In this document: one piece after another, positions 6,291 through 9,469 of the stretch | Layout: every line of letters begins with the position of its first letter | Numbering within the stretch: the first letter of the stretch is position 1 | Assembly (NCBI GenBank): GCA_046728975.1 | Contig: JBKPFU010000102.1 | Span: forward strand, 1-9,469 | DNA from: JBKPFU01 sp046728975 | GTDB taxonomy: Bacteria > Actinomycetota > Thermoleophilia > Gaiellales > Gaiellaceae | Direction of reading: 5' to 3' | Length of the DNA: 9,469 nt | Position numbers and translations under genes: made by a program | The notes under the pieces: generated by a model | What the model was told of the DNA's origin: nothing | Databases searched by the model: none | Seen by the model: only the letters and a program-made list of their open reading frames with translations

Positions 6291-6676
6291 ACCTCCACAG
6301 TCGCGAGCTCGAGCGAGCCCGCCTCGACGACGGCGCGCGCCGCCTCGACCTGCGAGAGAACGTTCGTCACGTCCACGCCCCGATGCGCCGGCGCAAACGG
6401 ACCCAGCCGACGCGCCGCCTTCTCGAGCTGGCGCTCGCAGCCGACGCGGTTCCCGCGCCCGGCCTGGTACCACGCGACCGCGACGTGAACGAGCCCCTGG
6501 AAGAAGTCCTTCTCCTCGGCGGCGCTTGCCCGCCAGGCGTCCTCCAGCTCCTCGTGTGCGGCGAAGAACTCACCGCGGCGGATCAGCTCGAGGCCGCGCT
6601 CAAAATGCGATCTTGACTTCGTCTCCTTCGACGCGCACCTCGTACGTTTGCAACTGAATCGCGCGGTCAAACTCAT
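6287..6676 (-). CDS. DUF309 family protein with problematic start
   Basis: The frame gives 129 residues from ATG 6676. From residue 25 it matches the small all-helical DUF309 family: FERGLELIRRGEFFAAHEEL with H41 and E42, E45, W48, then EEKDFFQGLVHVAVAWYQ and RGNRVGCERQLEKAARRL. DUF309 has no established biochemical role that I know. Family proteins normally begin only a few residues before the FxRG helix, but no ATG, GTG or TTG exists in frame there. The only starts are ATG 6676 and TTG 6670, which make a 24-residue Arg/Lys/Cys-rich leader and overlap the Rieske gene by about 75 bases. An AAGGAG at 6623-6628 lies upstream of the domain without a standard start to serve. The domain call is solid; the start is unresolved (long overlap, non-standard start or base error). 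Confidence 0.75.
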   Translation of the reverse strand: MSLTARFSCKRTRCASKETKSRSHFERGLELIRRGEFFAAHEELEDAWRASAAEEKDFFQGLVHVAVAWYQAGRGNRVGCERQLEKAARRLGPFAPAHRGVDVTNVLSQVEAARAVVEAGSLELATVEV

Positions 6677-6905
6677 TCTCGCCCGTTCGCACGTCGTACT
6701 GCCAGCCGTGCCAGGGGCAGGTGAGGACGTACCCCTCGAGTCGGCCCTCGCCGAGCGGCCCTTGGAGGTGCAGACATCGAGGCTGCGTTGCGAAGAACTC
6801 GCCGTCCACGTGTGCGAGCGCGAAGTGCTCGTCGCCGACGACGACGCTTCTCACGGTTCCGGGCGGTATCTCGTCGACGCGCGCGACCGTGCGGAACTCG
6901 GCCAT
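6600..6905 (-). CDS. Rieske-type [2Fe-2S] ferredoxin
   Basis: This encodes 101 residues with the complete Rieske ligand set: C44-x-H46, 16 residues, C63-x-x-H66 (PRCLHLQGPL ... LTCPWHGWQYD). The length and the absence of a signal peptide or membrane helix fit the soluble, ferredoxin-like class related to NirD and dioxygenase electron-transfer components, acting in the cytosol. No oxygenase or nitrite reductase gene is nearby, so its partner is unknown. The ATG at 6905 lies 10 bases after the antiporter's stop codon. There is no Shine-Dalgarno; TAATCT (6913-6918), which includes the antiporter TAA, could be a -10 for a leaderless transcript. Its 3' end lies inside the DUF309 frame. Confidence 0.92.
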   Translation of the reverse strand: MAEFRTVARVDEIPPGTVRSVVVGDEHFALAHVDGEFFATQPRCLHLQGPLGEGRLEGYVLTCPWHGWQYDVRTGENEFDRAIQLQTYEVRVEGDEVKIAF

Positions 6906-6912
6906 CGGAGCG

Positions 6913-6918
6913 AGATTA
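6913..6918 (-). promoter_or_regulatory. candidate -10 element of the Rieske gene
   Basis: TAATCT on the minus strand, 7 bases before ATG 6905, overlaps the stop codon of the antiporter gene. No clear -35 is seen. Readthrough from the antiporter promoter is equally possible. Confidence 0.3.
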
Positions 6919-8118
6919 GTCGCTCACGCGCATCGGGATGCCGAGGCGCGTCGCCGCATACGGGATTGTGGCGCCCTGGAGGACGACCGAGAAGGCAACG
7001 ACGACAAACACGATCCCGTAGATCCTGGTCGCTTCGTCGACCTCGGCAAGGAGCGCGAACGCCGCCAGCAGAATCGGCACTGCACCCTTGAGCCCTCCCC
7101 ACATGACGAAGAGGCGTTCTCCGCGGCGCAGCGAGCTCACGACAAGCAGGGCGCCGATCACGAACGGCCGCGCGATGAATGCGAGGATCGCGGCGAGCAG
7201 CAGCCCGTCCAGCCAGACGTTCTGGTGGCCGAGATCGGTTACGTCCACCGTCAGCCCGAGCGCGACGAAGACGACGATCTCTGCCAGGCTCGCCAGGGAC
7301 GTGTGGAAGCGCTCGATCTCGCCCTTGTGCGGCAGTGGGGCTTCTCCGACCAGAATTCCCGCGACGAACACGGCGAGGAACCCCGAGCCGTGGGCGACGG
7401 AGGCCGTCCCGTAGACCACGCCCGCGGCTGCGAGAGTCTGGAGCGGGTAGAGCGCCGGGTTCGAAAGCCGGATTCGGCTGAGCAGCGGTGAGAGCAGCAG
7501 GCCGCCGACGACGCCGATCGCGAGCCCCACGCTCATCTCGACGCTGAATTCGCGGACGACCGTCCAGAACGAGGCGTCGTCGTGCGTCGCGAAGTCGATC
7601 ATGCCGATCATCAGCGCGATGCCGACCGGGTCGTTCGCGCCCGATTCGCCTTCGAGGATCGTCGCGGTACGGCCCGTGATCTCTCGCCGGCCGAGCACGG
7701 AGAACATGACCGCCGGGTCGGTGGGGGCGAGCGCCGCCCCGAGCAGGCCTGCCGTGGTCCAGTCGAACCCGAACAGGTAGCGCGCAGCTGCGGCGATCAG
7801 CGCGGCGGTGGCGAAGGTCCCGAGCACGCCGAGCGAGACGATCTCGGCGGCGGCGTCCCGGAAACGGGTCCACCCGACGCGCATGCCGCCGTCGAAGAGG
7901 ATCACCATCAGCGCTACGACGGCGACCCGCTCGACGCCTCGAATCGTTAGGGCGTCGGCGAAGCCCGAGAAGATGGCGGAGATGACCGCGGCGGCGACCA
8001 GGAAGATCCCTGGCGCGGGGATCGGCACCCAGTCGGTGAGCTTCTGCGACAACAGGGCGAGCCCGAACCCACCGGCGACGAGCAGCACGACCTGGCCGAA
8101 CGTGATCAGCTCGTCCAC
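6916..8118 (-). CDS. NhaP-type (CPA1 family) cation/proton antiporter
   Basis: This encodes 400 residues, almost entirely hydrophobic, consistent with about 12-13 membrane helices. CPA1/NhaP hallmarks are present in order: LFDGGMR (about 74-80), APTDPAVM with T133 and D134 on the unwound helix, and GESGANDPVG with E158, N162 and D163. The later segments AVFVAGILVGE, FVALGLTVDV and GGLKGAVPILLA also match the family. It exchanges protons for Na+ or K+ across the cytoplasmic membrane, in pH or ion homeostasis; the ion cannot be decided from sequence. The protein ends right after the membrane domain (MRVSD) and lacks the C-terminal TrkA-C or CorC-like regulatory extension of NhaP2 relatives. The GTG start at 8118 is 6 bases after TAGGGT with no Shine-Dalgarno, so it is probably leaderless. 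Confidence 0.92.
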   Translation of the reverse strand: MDELITFGQVVLLVAGGFGLALLSQKLTDWVPIPAPGIFLVAAAVISAIFSGFADALTIRGVERVAVVALMVILFDGGMRVGWTRFRDAAAEIVSLGVLGTFATAALIAAAARYLFGFDWTTAGLLGAALAPTDPAVMFSVLGRREITGRTATILEGESGANDPVGIALMIGMIDFATHDDASFWTVVREFSVEMSVGLAIGVVGGLLLSPLLSRIRLSNPALYPLQTLAAAGVVYGTASVAHGSGFLAVFVAGILVGEAPLPHKGEIERFHTSLASLAEIVVFVALGLTVDVTDLGHQNVWLDGLLLAAILAFIARPFVIGALLVVSSLRRGERLFVMWGGLKGAVPILLAAFALLAEVDEATRIYGIVFVVVAFSVVLQGATIPYAATRLGIPMRVSD

Positions 8119-8124
8119 GCGGCC

Positions 8125-8130
8125 ACCCTA
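8125..8130 (-). promoter_or_regulatory. -10 element of the antiporter gene (candidate)
   Basis: TAGGGT on the minus strand fits TAnnnT and lies 6 bases before GTG 8118. No good -35 is seen. It lies in the 81-base divergent gap shared with the receiver gene. Confidence 0.35.
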
Positions 8131-8184
8131 ATTGGAGAGACTGGAGCGGCTGCTTGCGGGATTTGTGGCAAGCAGCACGCGTGT

Positions 8185-8190
8185 TACGCT
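8185..8190 (+). promoter_or_regulatory. -10 element of the receiver gene (candidate)
   Basis: TACGCT fits TAnnnT and lies 9 bases before GTG 8200; TTGTGG (8163-8168) at a 16-base spacing is a weak -35. No Shine-Dalgarno precedes the start. Confidence 0.35.
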
Positions 8191-8199
8191 CGTCGAACC

Positions 8200-8511
8200 G
8201 TGGCGACGATTCTGCTGGCTGGAGTCGACGTCTTCTTTCGGGGGAAGCTCGAAGGCCTGCTGCCCGGCCATCACTTGGTGACCGCGGACAGTGTCGACCC
8301 GCCCGACGTGGTGATCGCCGACATCGCGAGGATCGACCCGGACGAGGTGGCTGACGCCTACCCGGACGTGCCGATCATCGGGTTTACGAACCACACGGAC
8401 GCGGCCGGCTTGCGGCGCGCGCACGAGGCCGGCTTCGACCAGGTTCTGGCCAAATCGTCGCTCGACGAGCGGGCTCCGAAGCTCGTCGAAGAGCTGATCG
8501 CCGCCAGCTGA
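8200..8511 (+). CDS. short atypical single-domain receiver (CheY-like) protein
   Basis: This encodes 103 residues, starting at GTG 8200. It follows the receiver pattern: a hydrophobic first strand ending at D10 (ATILLAGVD), a third strand ending at D41 (VVIADIARID) in the phospho-acceptor position, T63 in the fourth strand (VPIIGFTNHTD), and K85 in the conserved lysine position (FDQVLAKSSLDE). It is about 15-20 residues shorter than a typical receiver. The usual acidic pair at the end of the first strand is reduced to one Asp, so phosphorylation may be weak or absent. No output domain and no histidine kinase are present. It lies 24 bases upstream of the intein-bearing ferredoxin gene on the same strand, so co-transcription is possible. 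Confidence 0.75.
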   Translation: MATILLAGVDVFFRGKLEGLLPGHHLVTADSVDPPDVVIADIARIDPDEVADAYPDVPIIGFTNHTDAAGLRRAHEAGFDQVLAKSSLDERAPKLVEELIAAS

Positions 8512-8519
8512 AGCCTCAG

Positions 8520-8525
8520 TACACT
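8520..8525 (+). promoter_or_regulatory. -10 element of fdxA (candidate)
   Basis: TACACT fits TAnnnT and lies 10 bases before GTG 8536, which would give a leader of only a few bases. No convincing -35 is seen and no Shine-Dalgarno precedes the start. Confidence 0.35.
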
Positions 8526-8535
8526 TGGCGCTGCC

Positions 8536-9469
8536 GTGACATACATCATCGCCGAGCCCTGTATCGACATCAAAGATCTGTCGTGCGTCGACGTCTGCCC
8601 GGTCGATTGCATCCATGAGTTCGAGCGGATCCTGATCATCGACCCGGAGGAGTGCATCGACTGCTTTGCCGGGTCGGAGCAGTTCCTGACGACGTACGGG
8701 CTGCGGACGTTCGCGGAGCTCGAGAACCAGCCCTGCCGCGTGCTCACGGACGGCGGGTTCAACCCCGCGCTCGTCAAGAGGTTCCGCCGCAAGCCCCTCG
8801 TGAAGCTCGAGTTGGCGCCGGCATTCGAAGAGCGCGACCGCTACGGCGGGACCCGCCTGACGACGCGCAACATCTCGCGGCTCCGGCGGACGATCTGGGC
8901 GACGCCGACACATGGTTGGCTCCTCGCAGACGGCGAGCGAACGGACTCGCTCACAACCGGCGACTTCGTTCCGGCGATGCGCCATGCGCCGAAGCGCGAC
9001 GGCGAGAGCTACAGGCTCGGCGTCCTGCACGGCCTCGTCTTCGGCGACGGGAGCTGGAACAGGCAGGAGATCCGTTCCGGCGAGCACCTGCACTACGTCC
9101 AGCTCTACGGCGAACGTGTGGCGAGGTTCAAGGGCTTTTTCGACCAGGTGAACTTCTCGCCGTGGCTCGACGCCCATCCAGGCTATGCGGGCACCGGCGT
9201 GGTTCGGTCGCCGATCAATCTGAAGCCTGTACTTCCCGAGACCGCGGACGTCGAGTACATCACGGGCTTCGTCGACGGCTGGCTTGCCGCCGACGGCGAC
9301 CCGGTCAAGGCGGGTTCCTGGCGGATCCGCTCGACTGACCACGAGGCGCTCGACTGGCTCGAGGCGGTTGCCCCTTACACCGGCTTCGTGACGATCAGGT
9401 CGGGGGAGGAAGGGAGCAGGGAGACGAACTTCGGCGTTCGCAGCCGGCCGATCCGCTGGCTCTACCTCG
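8536..9469 (+). CDS. fdxA: 7Fe ferredoxin FdxA precursor interrupted by an intein (partial, 3' end outside)
   Basis: An open frame starts at GTG 8536 and is uninterrupted for 311 codons to the window edge. Residues 1-42 are the N-terminal extein of a bacterial 7Fe ([3Fe-4S][4Fe-4S]) ferredoxin: TYIIAEPCIDIKD, SCVDVCPVDCIHE, then IIDPEECID. Without the initiator residue, the cysteines fall at 8, 16, 20, 24 and 39, matching positions in Azotobacter ferredoxin I; Cys11 is absent. Family members continue CIDCxxCEPxCP; here the residue after CID is instead the first Cys of an intein (C43). The cytosolic ferredoxin carries low-potential electrons. Cluster ligands 42, 45 and 49 should lie in the C-terminal extein beyond the window, so function requires splicing. 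The gene is read from GTG without a Shine-Dalgarno. The extein call is very strong; completion downstream is inferred. Confidence 0.92.
   Translation, partial: MTYIIAEPCIDIKDLSCVDVCPVDCIHEFERILIIDPEECIDCFAGSEQFLTTYGLRTFAELENQPCRVLTDGGFNPALVKRFRRKPLVKLELAPAFEERDRYGGTRLTTRNISRLRRTIWATPTHGWLLADGERTDSLTTGDFVPAMRHAPKRDGESYRLGVLHGLVFGDGSWNRQEIRSGEHLHYVQLYGERVARFKGFFDQVNFSPWLDAHPGYAGTGVVRSPINLKPVLPETADVEYITGFVDGWLAADGDPVKAGSWRIRSTDHEALDWLEAVAPYTGFVTIRSGEEGSRETNFGVRSRPIRWLYL
8662..9469 (+). mobile_element. intein with LAGLIDADG homing endonuclease inside fdxA (partial)
   Basis: The intein begins at precursor residue C43. Block A has the pattern C-F-A-G, a Thr at position 10, Gly at 13 and ending FAEL at 17-20. 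Block B follows about 80 residues later as ATPTHGWLLADG, with T123-x-x-H126, the residues that assist the N-S acyl shift, then SLTTGDFVP. A two-motif LAGLIDADG (DOD) endonuclease follows: LGVLHGLVFGDGSW with acidic D171, and YITGFVDGWLAADGD with acidic D253, about 82 residues apart, which is within the usual range. The rest of the endonuclease and the C-terminal blocks F and G (expected His-Asn followed by Cys +1) are past the window end. At 269 or more residues the intein is larger than its roughly 100-residue host. Codon use is as GC-rich as in its neighbours. The right boundary is unknown. Confidence 0.88.

Noticed and set aside
5010..6473. 487-codon minus-strand open frame across tlpA, ccmH and ccdA
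   Set aside because: It is the shadow of three recognised genes; the composition is dominated by Arg, Glu and Asp repeats typical of GC-rich antisense.
6851..7873. 340-codon minus-strand open frame within the antiporter region
   Set aside because: It is out of frame with the 400-residue antiporter, which carries all NhaP motifs; the alternative product is Arg/Pro-rich.
8128..9342. 404-codon open frame on the minus strand opposite the receiver and fdxA-intein genes
   Set aside because: The plus strand carries unmistakable ferredoxin, intein and endonuclease motifs; the antisense translation has no domain-like pattern.
1..9469. Search for CRISPR arrays, tRNA/rRNA genes, insertion sequences and tandem repeats
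   Set aside because: Reading both strands by eye I saw no regularly spaced repeats, no terminal inverted repeats with target duplications, no transposase motif and no structured RNA signature.

Overview
The window is a high-GC bacterial chromosome segment with compact, mostly overlapping genes, strong G/C preference at third codon positions and many GTG starts. The gene content suggests a high-GC actinobacterium, and the Thermoleophilia (Gaiellales/Solirubrobacterales) are my best guess. The supporting genes are a multi-GAF SpoIIE-type phosphatase, a peptidoglycan-binding L,D-transpeptidase, an actinobacterial-type 7Fe ferredoxin and CcmH beside CcdA. This assignment is inference from content only; no rRNA or tRNA is present.

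Layout. 1-209 (-): N-terminus of a membrane protein cut by the window edge. 250-486 (+): small zinc-ribbon protein, divergent from the first gene with overlapping promoters. 493-726 (-): small single-span membrane protein, convergent with the zinc-ribbon gene. 791-3520 (+): 909-residue sensor phosphatase with about four GAF-like domains and a C-terminal PP2C/SpoIIE domain; it is the only gene with a textbook Shine-Dalgarno sequence. 3569-6290 (+): tight four-gene operon of L,D-transpeptidase, TlpA/ResA-like thioredoxin, CcmH and CcdA, with start/stop overlaps or a 3-base gap at each junction. 8118-6287 (-): NhaP-type cation/proton antiporter, Rieske ferredoxin and DUF309 protein, converging on the operon so that one CTAG supplies both stop codons. 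8200-8511 (+): small atypical receiver-domain protein. 8536-9469 (+): fdxA, interrupted by an intein that runs off the window end.

The most notable object is the intein in the 7Fe ferredoxin gene. The reading frame is a near-perfect FdxA up to the CxxC of the [4Fe-4S] site. At the second Cys of that pair it turns into a Cys1-type intein with block A, a TxxH block B and two LAGLIDADG-type endonuclease motifs. The precursor cannot assemble its cluster site until the intein splices out, so ferredoxin activity is tied to protein splicing at an Fe-S ligand. The C-terminal splice junction lies beyond the window.

A second pattern is that most genes not translationally coupled to an upstream gene have a TAnnnT-like -10 hexamer 6-10 bases before the start codon and no Shine-Dalgarno sequence. 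This points to leaderless transcription and was used to choose starts. The envelope operon joins a transmembrane reductant carrier (CcdA) and two extracytoplasmic thiol proteins (TlpA, CcmH) with a Cys-dependent cell-wall cross-linking enzyme.
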